This document shows, piece by piece, positions 8,278-17,255 of a DNA stretch of 64,000 nt. A program made the position numbers and the translations under genes. A model generated the notes under the pieces. It was not told the origin of the DNA and made no database searches. It saw nothing but the letters and a program-made list of their open reading frames with translations. The first letter of the stretch is position 1. Every line of letters starts with the position of its first letter. Source of the DNA: Thermococcus sp. M39 (GTDB lineage Archaea > Methanobacteriota_B > Thermococci > Thermococcales > Thermococcaceae); contig NZ_SNUG01000003.1 of the NCBI RefSeq assembly GCF_012027325.1, positions 62,001-126,000 on the forward strand, read 5' to 3'.

Positions 8278-9462
8278 TCACAAAATCTCCTTCCTTAAGC
8301 CAATCCAATAAACATCCTCCTCAACACCCTCTTTCATGGCCTTCTCTGCAATGCTTAATGCTTCCTCAAGCTGCTCGAATGTGACGTCTCTTCCACCAAG
8401 ACCGATTATGAAGTCAAGGATTATTGGCTTCTCTTTCTCGTTGATGAGTGATCTTGCAACATCAGCAAAGACTGCTCCACCTGAGCCGAAGCTGACATCC
8501 TTCTCAAGGATTGCCAAGACCTTTGCCTTCTTAGCCAAAGCTCTAATCTCCTCAATTGGGAATGGTCTGTAGACTGTAATCTTTGCAGCACCGACCTTAA
8601 CTCCCTCTTCTCTCTTCTTGTCAACGAACTCCTTGAGAGTTCCAGCGAGTGAACCCATTGTTATCATGATAACCTCAGCGTCATCGGTCTTGTACTCCTC
8701 AACCATCTGGTACTTTCTTCCAAACTTCTTCTCAAACTCCTCAAAGGCTTCCTTAATGACTTCTCTCGCGTTCTCCATTGCTTCCCACACTGTGTATCTG
8801 GCCTCCATGTAGTGAGCTGGGAATCCGAGTGTTCCCTGAGTAATTGGTCTCTTTGGATCGAGGTAAGCGTGCTTTGGCTTGTATTCACCCAAGAATTCGT
8901 CAACAAGCTCCTGGTCTGGGATTTCGACAGGCTCAACTGTGTGGGTTAGAATGAATGCATCGAATCCAGTCATTGCTGGAAGGAGGACCCTCTCATCCTC
9001 AGCGACCTTGAATGCGATCAAGATTAAGTCTAAAGCCTCTTGGTTGTTCTCAGCGTAGAATTGAATCCAGCCAGTGTCTCTCTCACTAATTGTGTCCTGC
9101 CAGTCATTCCAGATGTTGATTGGAGCTGAGAGTGCTCTGTTACCAATAGCCATAACGATTGGCAACCTCATACCAGCTGCAATGAAGAGGATCTCGTGCA
9201 TCAAAGCTAAACCTTGTGAAGCTGTTGCTGTGAATGTTCTAACACCAGCTGCTGCAGCACCAACACATGCTGAAATTGCAGAGTGCTCGCTCTCAACTTT
9301 AATGAACTCAGCATCCAATTCACCGTTGGCAACAAACTCACTAATCTTCTCTGGAACGAGAGTTGATGGTGTAATTGGGAACGCAGCAATGACTTTTGGC
9401 TTAGCCAACTTTGCAGCCCAAGCAGCTGCCTCATTACCTTTCATAACCTTCTTCATGGGCAT
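8278..9462 (-). CDS. porA: Pyruvate:ferredoxin oxidoreductase, alpha subunit
   Basis: Core alpha subunit (394 residues) combining the pyrimidine-binding and transketolase-C-like domains; it carries no cluster. N-terminal [20 protein letters not shown] and the [16 protein letters not shown] segment match the family, as does [10 protein letters not shown] near the C-terminus. GAGGTGA precedes the first ATG by 5 nt. It sits between porD and porB with gaps of about 10 nt, so the three subunits are made from one transcript together with the VOR subunits and the shared gamma subunit. Confidence 0.95.
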   Translation of the reverse strand: MPMKKVMKGNEAAAWAAKLAKPKVIAAFPITPSTLVPEKISEFVANGELDAEFIKVESEHSAISACVGAAAAGVRTFTATASQGLALMHEILFIAAGMRLPIVMAIGNRALSAPINIWNDWQDTISERDTGWIQFYAENNQEALDLILIAFKVAEDERVLLPAMTGFDAFILTHTVEPVEIPDQELVDEFLGEYKPKHAYLDPKRPITQGTLGFPAHYMEARYTVWEAMENAREVIKEAFEEFEKKFGRKYQMVEEYKTDDAEVIMITMGSLAGTLKEFVDKKREEGVKVGAAKITVYRPFPIEEIRALAKKAKVLAILEKDVSFGSGGAVFADVARSLINEKEKPIILDFIIGLGGRDVTFEQLEEALSIAEKAMKEGVEEDVYWIGLRKEIL

Positions 9463-9472
9463 CTAAATCACC

Positions 9473-9790
9473 TCACTTAACTTCTCTAACCATTGTAATT
9501 GCCTTAGTTGGACACTCATTTGCACAAATGCCACAACCCTTACAATAGTCGTAGTCAAAAACTGGGTAGTTCTCTTCATCTAAGTAGATAGCTGGCTCTG
9601 GACAGTAAGTGTAGCACAAGAAGCATCTTACACACTTGTCCTTGTTAAACTCAGGCTTGAAGACTCTCCAAGAACCAGTCTTGTTGATTACGCTGCTTCC
9701 AGGAATGTATGCAATTGCTCCTGGTGTCATTTTTTCAGTCAGCTCCTTCTGGGCTCTTTCAATATCGGCCTTAAACGGACTTTCAGCCAT
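9473..9790 (-). CDS. porD: Pyruvate:ferredoxin oxidoreductase, delta (2x[4Fe-4S]) subunit
   Basis: Ferredoxin-like electron-transfer subunit of 105 residues. Two cluster motifs: CVRCFLCYTYCPEP and CKGCGICANECPTKA. Electrons pass from the TPP-proximal cluster in the beta subunit through these clusters to soluble ferredoxin. The start at 9790 (MAESPF) follows GGGGTGAT; the ATA-containing extension from 9799 overlaps that site and is not used. A 68-nt stretch coding the C-terminal end is almost identical to vorD. Confidence 0.95.
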   Translation of the reverse strand: MAESPFKADIERAQKELTEKMTPGAIAYIPGSSVINKTGSWRVFKPEFNKDKCVRCFLCYTYCPEPAIYLDEENYPVFDYDYCKGCGICANECPTKAITMVREVK

Positions 9791-9865
9791 ATATATCACC
9801 CCAAGTGAGTTTTCATTTTGAGACTTTAAATTTTTTCAATATTTATCAAACAAAGGAAAGGGAAA

Positions 9866-10801
9866 TCAGCCGAAGATCTCGGCTTTCTTCTTAAGCTCTT
9901 CCCATTCTCTAAGCACCCATTCTTGAAGTATTTCAATGTCCTCCTTCGTCATGTACTTGAATCTTCCCTGGAGCTTAAGGAACTCTTCAATTGGCTTTGG
10001 CTCCTTCTTTGGATTTGGCATGTTTATCTTGTACTTGCCATTCTCGTATTCGAAGAGCGGGAAGTATGCTGTCTGAACAGCTAATCTAGCAATCTCGATG
10101 CTCTTATCTGTTGGGCTTCTCCAGCCCGTTGGACATGGTGCAAAGAGCTGGATGAAGCTCGGCCCTGGTATCTTCTGGGCTTTCTTGAGCTTCCTTATGA
10201 AGTCCTCTGGGAATGCAATGCTTGCCGTTGCTGCATAAGGTATCTTGTGAGCGATAACGATGTCAATAACCTTCTTCTTGTGTCTCTTCTCAACAAAGTG
10301 CCTCTTTCCTCCAGGTGTGTTTGTAGTCCATGCTCCGTATGGTGTTGATGATGACCTCTGAATACCAGTATTCATGTAAGCCTCATTGTCATACATGATG
10401 TATAATGCATCGTGCCCTCTCTCAAGGAATCCGCTCAATGCCTGCAGTCCAATGTCAGCAGTTCCACCATCTCCAGCCCAGCCTACGACCATTATTCCAT
10501 CTTCGCCCTTGACCTTGTATCCCTTAGCCTTTAAAGCAGCTTCAATCCCGCTTATAACAGCACCTGTAGTCTCGAAAGCTGTGTGGAAGAGGTTAGCGTT
10601 AATAGCTGAGTATGGCCAAGGTCCAGCTATGATTGTTGAACAGCAAGCTGGAATTGCAAGGATAGTCTTCTTTCCATAAGCCTTGAGGACGTATCTCAGT
10701 CCAAGAGCAGCACCACAACCTTGGCATGCAGTGTGTCCAGCAAAGAAATTCTCCTCAAAAGGTATGCTCAATCTCTTCTTAACATTCTCTGGAATCTCCA
10801 T
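9866..10801 (-). CDS. vorB: 2-Ketoisovalerate:ferredoxin oxidoreductase, beta subunit
   Basis: TPP-binding subunit of the branched-chain 2-oxoacid:ferredoxin oxidoreductase (from valine, leucine and isoleucine breakdown). 311 residues, with CQGCGAALG near residue 25 and GDGGTADIG near 105. I use the ATG at 10801, spaced by GAGGTGAG, instead of the frame's first start at 10828 inside vorA; this leaves a 5-nt gap to the vorA stop. The central 77 nt coding the [20 protein letters not shown] region is identical to porB. Confidence 0.94.
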   Translation of the reverse strand: MEIPENVKKRLSIPFEENFFAGHTACQGCGAALGLRYVLKAYGKKTILAIPACCSTIIAGPWPYSAINANLFHTAFETTGAVISGIEAALKAKGYKVKGEDGIMVVGWAGDGGTADIGLQALSGFLERGHDALYIMYDNEAYMNTGIQRSSSTPYGAWTTNTPGGKRHFVEKRHKKKVIDIVIAHKIPYAATASIAFPEDFIRKLKKAQKIPGPSFIQLFAPCPTGWRSPTDKSIEIARLAVQTAYFPLFEYENGKYKINMPNPKKEPKPIEEFLKLQGRFKYMTKEDIEILQEWVLREWEELKKKAEIFG

Positions 10802-10806
10802 TCTTC

Positions 10807-11985
10807 TCACCTCTTGAGATGATACCACTCAATCTCTCTATCGAGCTTGCCCTTCTCGATTATCTCTTTCATGTTCTTTGCTATTACCTTGATGTCACTG
10901 ACCGTGAAGTCTCTGCCGCCAAGTCCAACGATGTAGTTCTTCATTATTGGGTGAGCATCAGTGTTGTATAAGACACCCTTAGCCTCGTTGAAGAGTATCC
11001 CTTCCTGTCCAAAGGAGAAGTTTCTATCAAGGACTGCAATTCCTTCAACGTTCTTAGCCAATTCATAAAGCTCCTCCTTCGGGAAGGGTCTGAACCATCT
11101 CACTTTAGCTGCACCAACCTTGTATCCCTCTTTTCTGAGCAGGTCAACTGCTTCTTTGACTGTTCCCATGAGTGAACCCATTCCCATAAAGACAAACTCT
11201 GCGTCATCTGTCTTGTAGAGCTCAATCATTTGAGAGTAGTCTCTACCAAATCTCTCTCCAAACTCTTTGCCAACCTCTTTGATGACTTTTCTTGCCTCTT
11301 CCATTGCCTTCTCAATCTTGTATCTGAACTCATAGTAATCAGCTGGAGTCGCCAAAGCACCGACGGCAATTGGATTGTCAAAGTCCAACAATGTGTACAA
11401 TGGCTCCCTTGGTGGCAAGAACTCATCAATTTCCTCTTGCGGAGGCATGTCTACAATGTCATAGGTGTGGCTCAATATGAAAGCACTCTCAATAACCATA
11501 ACTGGGAGGTTTACTTTCTTGTGCTCAGCGACTTTAAATGCCATCAGAACTCCGTCGTAAACTTCTTGGTTGTTCTCAGCATAGAACTGCATCCAGCCAG
11601 TATCTCTTTGAGCTAAGCTGTCAGTTTGGTCGTCCCAAACGCTCCACGGTGGAGCCATTGCTCTGTTGACGTTAACCATGACTATTGGCAATCTAGCTCC
11701 GCTTGCCCAGTGGAGCATCTCGTGCATTAAAGCTAGACCTTGAGCTGATGTGGCAGTGAAAGCTCTCGCACCAGCAGCAGCGGCACCTATACAAGCAGCC
11801 ATAGCTGAGTGCTCGCTCTCAACAGGTACGTATTGTATGTCAGCCTCACCGTTAGCTATGAATTCAGCAATCTTCTCGATGATTGATGTTTGCGGAGTAA
11901 TTGGATAAGCAGCAACAACCTCAACTCTCGCATGCTTTGCAGCGTAAGCGGCTGCGTAGTTTCCACTCACAACCTTCTTCGGCAT
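10807..11985 (-). CDS. vorA: 2-Ketoisovalerate:ferredoxin oxidoreductase, alpha subunit
   Basis: Alpha subunit of VOR, 392 residues, paralogous to porA. Starts MPKKVVSGNYAAAYAAK at 11985, where GAGGTGA (11991-11997) is spaced 5 nt; an earlier in-frame ATA-ATT extension overlaps the ribosome binding site. Contains the SEHSAMAACIGAAAAG segment and a C-terminal GGRDFTVSDI. Lies between vorD and vorB and uses the gamma subunit encoded first in the operon. Confidence 0.94.
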   Translation of the reverse strand: MPKKVVSGNYAAAYAAKHARVEVVAAYPITPQTSIIEKIAEFIANGEADIQYVPVESEHSAMAACIGAAAAGARAFTATSAQGLALMHEMLHWASGARLPIVMVNVNRAMAPPWSVWDDQTDSLAQRDTGWMQFYAENNQEVYDGVLMAFKVAEHKKVNLPVMVIESAFILSHTYDIVDMPPQEEIDEFLPPREPLYTLLDFDNPIAVGALATPADYYEFRYKIEKAMEEARKVIKEVGKEFGERFGRDYSQMIELYKTDDAEFVFMGMGSLMGTVKEAVDLLRKEGYKVGAAKVRWFRPFPKEELYELAKNVEGIAVLDRNFSFGQEGILFNEAKGVLYNTDAHPIMKNYIVGLGGRDFTVSDIKVIAKNMKEIIEKGKLDREIEWYHLKR

Positions 11986-11995
11986 AATTATCACC

Positions 11996-12313
11996 TCACT
12001 TCTCTTCCCTTACCATTGTAATTGCCTTAGTTGGGCACTCATTCGCACAAATGCCACAACCCTTACAATAGTCGTAGTCTATTGCAACGTAGCCATCTTC
12101 TTTGATGTAGATTGATGGCTCTGGACAGAACTTCCAACAGATGTAACATTTGACACACTTGCTCTCATCGACTACTGGAATGAAAGTCCTCCAGTCACCT
12201 GTGAAGTTTATTAAAGTGGTTCCAAGGCTTATTGGAGCCTCGGGATACTCATCAACAGATTTAAATACTAACTTCTCCGCTTTTGCCTTCTTCTCCCCAA
12301 ATAAAGTGTTCAA
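11996..12313 (-). CDS. vorD: 2-Ketoisovalerate:ferredoxin oxidoreductase, delta (2x[4Fe-4S]) subunit
   Basis: Two-cluster ferredoxin subunit with CVKCYICWKFCPEP and CKGCGICANECPTKA. Two starts compete: GTG at 12322 and TTG at 12313. GGGGTG (which contains the GTG) is spaced 6 nt from the TTG, giving MNTLFGEKK and 105 residues, the same length as PorD, so I prefer the TTG. Its 3' 68 nt differs from porD at only two positions. Confidence 0.93.
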   Translation of the reverse strand: MNTLFGEKKAKAEKLVFKSVDEYPEAPISLGTTLINFTGDWRTFIPVVDESKCVKCYICWKFCPEPSIYIKEDGYVAIDYDYCKGCGICANECPTKAITMVREEK

Positions 12314-12348
12314 ATCATCCACCCCTAAAGGATTTTAAAGGAAAGAAA

Positions 12349-12909
12349 TCAGAGTTCATAAACGACAGTCTTCTCAAAAGCTTCCCTTGCAGCCTTTGCA
12401 TTCTTTTCTCCAAGCTCACCGGAGAAGGTGTCCTTAATAGCTTCTTCAACTTTGTCGATGCTGACAATTCCTGTTGCCTTTGCGACTGCTCCAAGTATGG
12501 AAGTGTTTGTAATTGGCAACCCAAGAACTTCAAGAGCTATGGTTGTTGCGTCAACTAGAGCCAGCTTTGCTGGCCTCTTCTTGAGTTTTTCCAAAACTTC
12601 TTCCTTGCTCTTCTCTGTGTTAACTATGACAACTCCCCCTTCTTTGAGACCAGCAGTAACATCAACCGTATCGAGAAGTGATGGATCTAGAACAACGACT
12701 ATGTCTGGCTCGTAAATTTGGGTCTTAATTCTAATTGGCTTGTCATCAATTCTAGTGAATGCTGTAACTGGCGCTCCTCTTCTCTCAACACCAAAGAATG
12801 GGAATGCCTGCACGTACTTGCCCTCTAAGAAAGCCGCCTCAGCTAAAATGTTTGCAGCAGTAACTGCACCTTGTCCACCTCTACCATGAAAACGAACTTC
12901 TATCATCAT
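12349..12909 (-). CDS. porG: Pyruvate/2-ketoisovalerate:ferredoxin oxidoreductase, shared gamma subunit
   Basis: Gamma subunit (186 residues) used by both POR and VOR in Thermococcales. Starts with the family motif [20 protein letters not shown]. The protein closes the CoA side of the active site. First gene of the operon, preceded by GGGGGC and two adjacent ATGs (12909, 12906). The order gamma, vorD, vorA, vorB, porD, porA, porB is that known from Pyrococcus, and this is what lets me assign POR versus VOR to the two alpha/beta/delta sets. Confidence 0.94.
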   Translation of the reverse strand: MMIEVRFHGRGGQGAVTAANILAEAAFLEGKYVQAFPFFGVERRGAPVTAFTRIDDKPIRIKTQIYEPDIVVVLDPSLLDTVDVTAGLKEGGVVIVNTEKSKEEVLEKLKKRPAKLALVDATTIALEVLGLPITNTSILGAVAKATGIVSIDKVEEAIKDTFSGELGEKNAKAAREAFEKTVVYEL

Positions 12910-12922
12910 CTTTGCCCCCTAA

Positions 12923-12972
12923 AGTTTTTCGGTATTAGATTTAGAGAAATGCATTTATTTAGTTTTCGGTAT
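12923..12972 (-). promoter_or_regulatory. POR/VOR operon promoter with flanking direct repeats
   Basis: On the minus strand CTAAATAAATGC (12951-12962) is a good TATA box; transcription should begin near 12928, about 20 nt before porG. The TATA box is bracketed by two copies of the same motif: AGTTTTCGGTAT at 12961-12972 and AGTTTTTCGGTAT at 12923-12935 (plus-strand reading). One lies at the BRE position and the other at the start site, so a protein bound to both would block the pre-initiation complex. The regulator is unknown. Confidence 0.5.
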
Positions 12973-13144
12973 AGAAAGAAGAAGCTTTCACCAGGTGTCT
13001 TTGGGTAAGAATGAACACGGTTTGTGGTTGGTGTCTATAAAAGAACATCAAACATCATTAAAGTGATAGTTTACATTTGTAAAGAACATGCAAAAAGATA
13101 AACTCCACTAAGTAGTTATTTGCCATTTATCCATCAAAGAACAA

Positions 13145-13192
13145 TATTTTTAAATGCCCTCCACTACTATATAGACTATATACTCTATAGAT
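13145..13192 (+). promoter_or_regulatory. pit promoter with tandem repeat
   Basis: TATA-like tatttttaaatg at about 13145-13156 is followed by a tandem repeat ACTATATAG/ACTATATAC (13166-13183) and a third partial copy TCTATAG (13184-13190). Either the repeat is a set of TATA elements or a regulator site around the start of transcription. GGAGGTGA before the ATG at 13215 is a strong ribosome binding site. The remaining bases between 12973 and 13144 hold nothing I recognise. Confidence 0.4.
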
Positions 13193-13214
13193 TCAGAGAG
13201 GCGGAGGTGACAAC

Positions 13215-14178
13215 ATGGACGGGCTGGTAATCGCAGCGTTAGCAGTTGGATTTTACATTGCATGGAATATAGGTGCAAATGATTCAGCCAACGCAATGGG
13301 AACAGCAGTTGGAGCTGGAGTTTTAAGCTTCAGACAGGCAACATTCACAATTGCGGTGTTCGTTCTTTTGGGAGCTTATCTTAAAGGCTACAAAGTCATG
13401 AAAACAGTAGGAAAAGGAATTGTCCCCGAAGGATATTTAACGATTGAGATGGCTGTCATAGCTCTTTTAGCTGCTGGTGTTTGGGTGACTATTGCAACTA
13501 TTAAAGGACTTCCCGTCTCAACAACCCAAGCAATTGTTGGAGGTGTTGTGGGAGTTGGCTTAGCCATCCATGCTCCTATAAGGTGGTTCACACTCTCCAA
13601 AATCGTTGCAGCATGGGTAGTTTCACCAATTATCGCTGGTATACTTGCAATGGTTTTGTATAAGTTTTATGGATACCTTATAAATCAGATGAAAAGCATT
13701 GGACGTATTGAGCTTTTGTATAAATGGCTGGCTGTTTTGGGCGGTTCTTACATGGCCTTCAACTTTGGGGCAAATGAGGTTGCAAATGCTACTGGACCAC
13801 TAGTTGGAGCTGGATTTTTGGAGCCAAAGGTTGCCGGTATTTTTGGCGCAATAAGCTTAGCTCTGGGCTCTCTAACATTCAGCTATGCTGTGATGTACAC
13901 TGTTGGAAAAAAGATAACAGCATTAGGACCAGCTTCAGCTTTCGCTGCCCAGTTTGGCTCAGCTATTGCCGTAAGTTTGGCCAACATCTTAGGCTTGCCA
14001 GTCAGCTCAAGTCAAGCAATTGTTGGTGGAGTTGTAGGAGTCGGCTTAATAACGGGGGAAAGGAGTGGATAAATCAACGATAAAGGACATTGTCTTCGGG
14101 TGGGTTGCAACGCCGACAACAGCTATAATAATTGCGCTTGGAATTTTCAAGCTGTTCTCTGTGTTTGGGTTGATTTAG
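13215..14178 (+). pseudogene. PiT-family inorganic phosphate permease, frameshifted near the 3' end
   Basis: Phosphate (or sulfate)/cation symporter of the PiT family with internal duplication: NIGANDSANAMGTAVGAGVL near residue 20 is repeated as NFGANEVANATGPLVGAGFL near residue 182, and the SQAIVGGVVGVGL-type loop occurs twice. The frame opened at 13215 ends early at 14070-14072, after a run of five Gs (14054-14058). Dropping one G restores ...TGKGVDKSTIKDIVFGWVATP... through a last membrane helix to the stop at 14176-14178 (320 residues). Without it the last helix is lost. It may be a real mutation, programmed slippage or a sequencing error. The DUF47 partner commonly found next to pit is instead at 23.3 kb. 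Confidence 0.85.
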
Positions 14179-14187
14179 CTCTCTACT

Positions 14188-15477
14188 TTACTTTCTTTTA
14201 CTTACTGGCGAATACCTTATCTCAACTCCCAGCTTTGTTAGGCTTTTAATCATTCCCACCTGAATGTAAGCTAAAATCTTTGTAAATTCTCCATATTCAA
14301 TATTGAGAACTTCCCCAATTGAGTTTATCAGGGCAACTACTTGGGGAACTTTATCCTTCTCCTTAACAACGATCTCAAAGGGTTTATATTTTGGCAAAGT
14401 AAGTATTGCTCTTTCAAGGGCATTGTAAAGCTCTTCCAGCTGATTCAGCTTTGCTGATATGCTAACAACGTCAAAGATAACGATCCCTCTTTTATCCGCA
14501 AGCTCTTTAATTGCTTTCTTTTTATCTTCAATGTCAACTTTTGTCGTCAAGTCCTGCTTATTCAAGACAACAATTATAGGCTTGTCTAAAGCCCTAAGCT
14601 CTCTCAGAATTTTGAGAGAAGCCAAAAACTTTCGCTTAATTTCTCTCCAAGGTTCGCTAACGTCCAAAACAAGAAGAATTATATCCGCTCTGGTTATCTC
14701 CTCAAGGGTTGAGTGGAAAGCTTCAACAATAAAAGGGGGCAAATCATCTATAAACCCAACTGTATCAGTTACTAAAACCCTCTTTTGATTGACTTTAAAC
14801 CTCCTCGTTGTAGTGTCAAGGGTTGTGAACATCTGATCTTTGGCTGGGATTTCTTCTCTCGCTAAAGCATTCAAAAGCGTTGATTTTCCAGCATTGGTAT
14901 AGCCAGCCAAAGCGATTAGAATAAATCCCACTTCCTCTCTCCTTTTCCTCTTAACCTCTCTATCTTCTCTAACTCTCTCGAGCTCCTTCCTTATTTTGCC
15001 CATTCTATAGCGGATGTGCTTCAGATACTGGTGAATCTGATACTCACCCATACCTTTAAAACCTGGCTGCTCACCCATTTTGACCCTTCTAATTGCTTCT
15101 CTAACGAGGGGTAGTTCATATCTCAAATTAGCAAGCTCAACTTGAAGCTTTGCCTCTTTAGAGTGGGCTCTCTTTTCAAAAATCTCAAGAACAAGCTGCC
15201 ACTTGTCCATGACGTCAATTCTAAGCTCCTTTGCGATGTTAAAAGCTTGAGACGGCGTAAGCTGGTTTGCAAAAATTATCTTATCTGGTTTAAGCTCCTT
15301 AATAAGCTCTTTAATCTCTTGAAGCTTTCCTGGACCAATGTTGTATTTTGGATGTTCCTCTCTAACCTGCTCAACTATTGCAAGAACTTCATAGCCAGCA
15401 CTACGCAGAAGCTCTTCAAACTCCGCTTTATTTACCCTTTTTCTGGGCGAATGCCTAATAACACCAATTACTTTCAT
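14188..15477 (-). CDS. hflX: HflX-family ribosome-associated GTPase
   Basis: 429-residue GTPase that binds the large ribosomal subunit and, in characterised members, splits stalled ribosomes. The N-terminal HflX domain (about 1-170, including the glycine-rich QPGFKGMGEYQ) is followed by the G domain: G1 GYTNAGKST, G3 DTVGFIDDLPP, G4 NKQD. The C-terminal region (about 350-429) is a small extra domain seen in archaeal members. Convergent with pit: only 9 nt separates the restored pit stop from the hflX stop. Confidence 0.92.
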   Translation of the reverse strand: MKVIGVIRHSPRKRVNKAEFEELLRSAGYEVLAIVEQVREEHPKYNIGPGKLQEIKELIKELKPDKIIFANQLTPSQAFNIAKELRIDVMDKWQLVLEIFEKRAHSKEAKLQVELANLRYELPLVREAIRRVKMGEQPGFKGMGEYQIHQYLKHIRYRMGKIRKELERVREDREVKRKRREEVGFILIALAGYTNAGKSTLLNALAREEIPAKDQMFTTLDTTTRRFKVNQKRVLVTDTVGFIDDLPPFIVEAFHSTLEEITRADIILLVLDVSEPWREIKRKFLASLKILRELRALDKPIIVVLNKQDLTTKVDIEDKKKAIKELADKRGIVIFDVVSISAKLNQLEELYNALERAILTLPKYKPFEIVVKEKDKVPQVVALINSIGEVLNIEYGEFTKILAYIQVGMIKSLTKLGVEIRYSPVSKRK

Positions 15478-15671
15478 CGGATTAAGCTAACATGTAGGGG
15501 TTTATATTCTTTTGGAAGAGATAATACCAAATTGGATAATTCCTCAAATTACGAAGCTTCTAGAATACAGAATCTATTCCAAAATGATAACAATATACAC
15601 TAAATAAAAATTGAAAATTTGATTTTTGCCTATTGAGGAAGTTATCAAAAAAATCTTTTAAGTATTGTGGG

Positions 15672-15684
15672 AATTTATAATACA
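15672..15684 (+). promoter_or_regulatory. TATA box for the HEAT-repeat gene
   Basis: GAATTTATAATAC is a good archaeal TATA element. The expected start of transcription is near 15702, only about 9 nt before the ATG at 15711, so the message would be leaderless or carry a very short leader; a GAGGTG at 15697-15702 would be at the very 5' end. Confidence 0.4.
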
Positions 15685-15710
15685 TGATGCAAATTTGAGG
15701 TGTACCCCCC

Positions 15711-17243
15711 ATGATACGCCTCATATTCTTGGTAATCTCGAAGACAGATATTGTAATCAGTAAGAAAGGCATGAGAGAAGACCTCAAAGGATGGAAGTTC
15801 CATGATGTCATCGAGCTAGCTTCACAATATGATGAGGGATTTAAAATTCTGATGGAACTTTTGGAGGATCATGATCCAATCGTAAGGAAGAACGCCCTGT
15901 ATGTCATAGAGGACATGATAAAGAACAATACTATTGACCATGAAAAGGTGAAGCTAGCACTCGATAAGATTATCAAGCTGACAAATGACAGTGATGAGAG
16001 AGTTTCTCTTGAAGCTATTGAGACGTTAAACCTAATCCTGGATAAGATTGAACTTGACCACGAGAGCTATGAAAAGGCTACAAACGCTTTGATGAGAATT
16101 GTAAAATCGGGAATGCCCATTTTAAGTGAATATGCGGCTGAGGGGTTAGGAAGCATAGGAGCTAAGATAGCAGTGATTGCATCAAAAATTATCAGTTGGC
16201 TGTTCTCCCTAATAAAATCTGGGCAAAAAAGAGAGACCCAAAGTGCCGCTATTACAGCGCTGACAGAGATGGCTTACAAAACAAACAACAAGAAAATCGT
16301 AGACAGAATCGTAAGGGGAATGGCAGAAGTTCTTGATGAGCCTGACAGTTACATAAGGGAGAGAGCTCTCAATGCTCTTGAGAGGCTTATCACAAGAAGA
16401 GACATGGTATCCAAGCAAACTCTGAGTTTAACTCTGAAAAAGATTCAACCCCTTCTCAGGGATGAAAAACTCAAGGAGAAGGCTGAATTAGTTAAAGAGA
16501 GAATACTTAAAGTAGCTCAGATAGATGAAGAGAGAAATGAAGTTATTTCATATAAAAAACAACTTGAAGTAGATCAGTACACTATCAGCGATATAGAAAT
16601 CCTCCTTGATAGTGGAAAGCAAGAAATAGTCGCTGAAATGTCAAGACACAATCCCGAAGTTCTCGAAAAAATTATTGAACTACTTAGCTCTGATAATTAT
16701 GCAAGAAGAATTGATGCTCTTTGGATTATTTCAAGAATCGTTCCATATATAGGGCCAACTAAAGCTTATTCAATCCTTCCAATTTTAGGAGATTTCCTGA
16801 AAAGCAAAAATAGATGGGTAAGAGACACAGCAGCAAAAACACTCGCCGAGATATATGCTCAGTATCCTGGAACATCCCACTACATACTCTCTCTCCTAGA
16901 CGTTCTCCTAAAATCAAATAATAACAAAGACATCGAGAGTGCTCTTTTGCTCCTTAAGGAAATTAATGACAAAATTGTCAATCCAAAAATACTGAAGGGT
17001 AGCATACTTCTGATGGCAGATCTCCTGGACAGACATGATGTGCGTCCAACGGTTTTGGGATTCATGGCTCAGCAGGCTGAGCATCTCCCAAAATTGGACA
17101 ACGAAACTCTCAAAACATTGATGGAAAAGTTAAAGTCGATATATGGAGATGAGGGAGGAAGATACGATGAGATAATAGCATCACTTATAGATGTCATAGA
17201 CGACATTCTAAAGATGAGACAGAAACAAAAAGTCCAAGGATAA
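15711..17243 (+). CDS. HEAT/ARM-repeat protein, function unknown
   Basis: 510 residues, all alpha-helical, with repeated units such as LLEDHDPIVRKNALYVIEDM, LTNDSDERVSLEAIETL, VLDEPDSYIRERALNALERL and LLSSDNYARRIDALWIISRI, which are HEAT repeats (D at the turn, then V/I-R). A helical linker (about 250-300) divides an N-terminal array from a C-terminal one. Such solenoids act as protein scaffolds; no catalytic motif is seen. An internal ATG at 15771 (MREDLKGWKF) could be the true start, since the first 20 residues look unlike a HEAT repeat. No co-transcribed neighbour gives a clue. Confidence 0.7.
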   Translation: MIRLIFLVISKTDIVISKKGMREDLKGWKFHDVIELASQYDEGFKILMELLEDHDPIVRKNALYVIEDMIKNNTIDHEKVKLALDKIIKLTNDSDERVSLEAIETLNLILDKIELDHESYEKATNALMRIVKSGMPILSEYAAEGLGSIGAKIAVIASKIISWLFSLIKSGQKRETQSAAITALTEMAYKTNNKKIVDRIVRGMAEVLDEPDSYIRERALNALERLITRRDMVSKQTLSLTLKKIQPLLRDEKLKEKAELVKERILKVAQIDEERNEVISYKKQLEVDQYTISDIEILLDSGKQEIVAEMSRHNPEVLEKIIELLSSDNYARRIDALWIISRIVPYIGPTKAYSILPILGDFLKSKNRWVRDTAAKTLAEIYAQYPGTSHYILSLLDVLLKSNNNKDIESALLLLKEINDKIVNPKILKGSILLMADLLDRHDVRPTVLGFMAQQAEHLPKLDNETLKTLMEKLKSIYGDEGGRYDEIIASLIDVIDDILKMRQKQKVQG

Positions 17244-17255
17244 GCAAAGAAAGAG

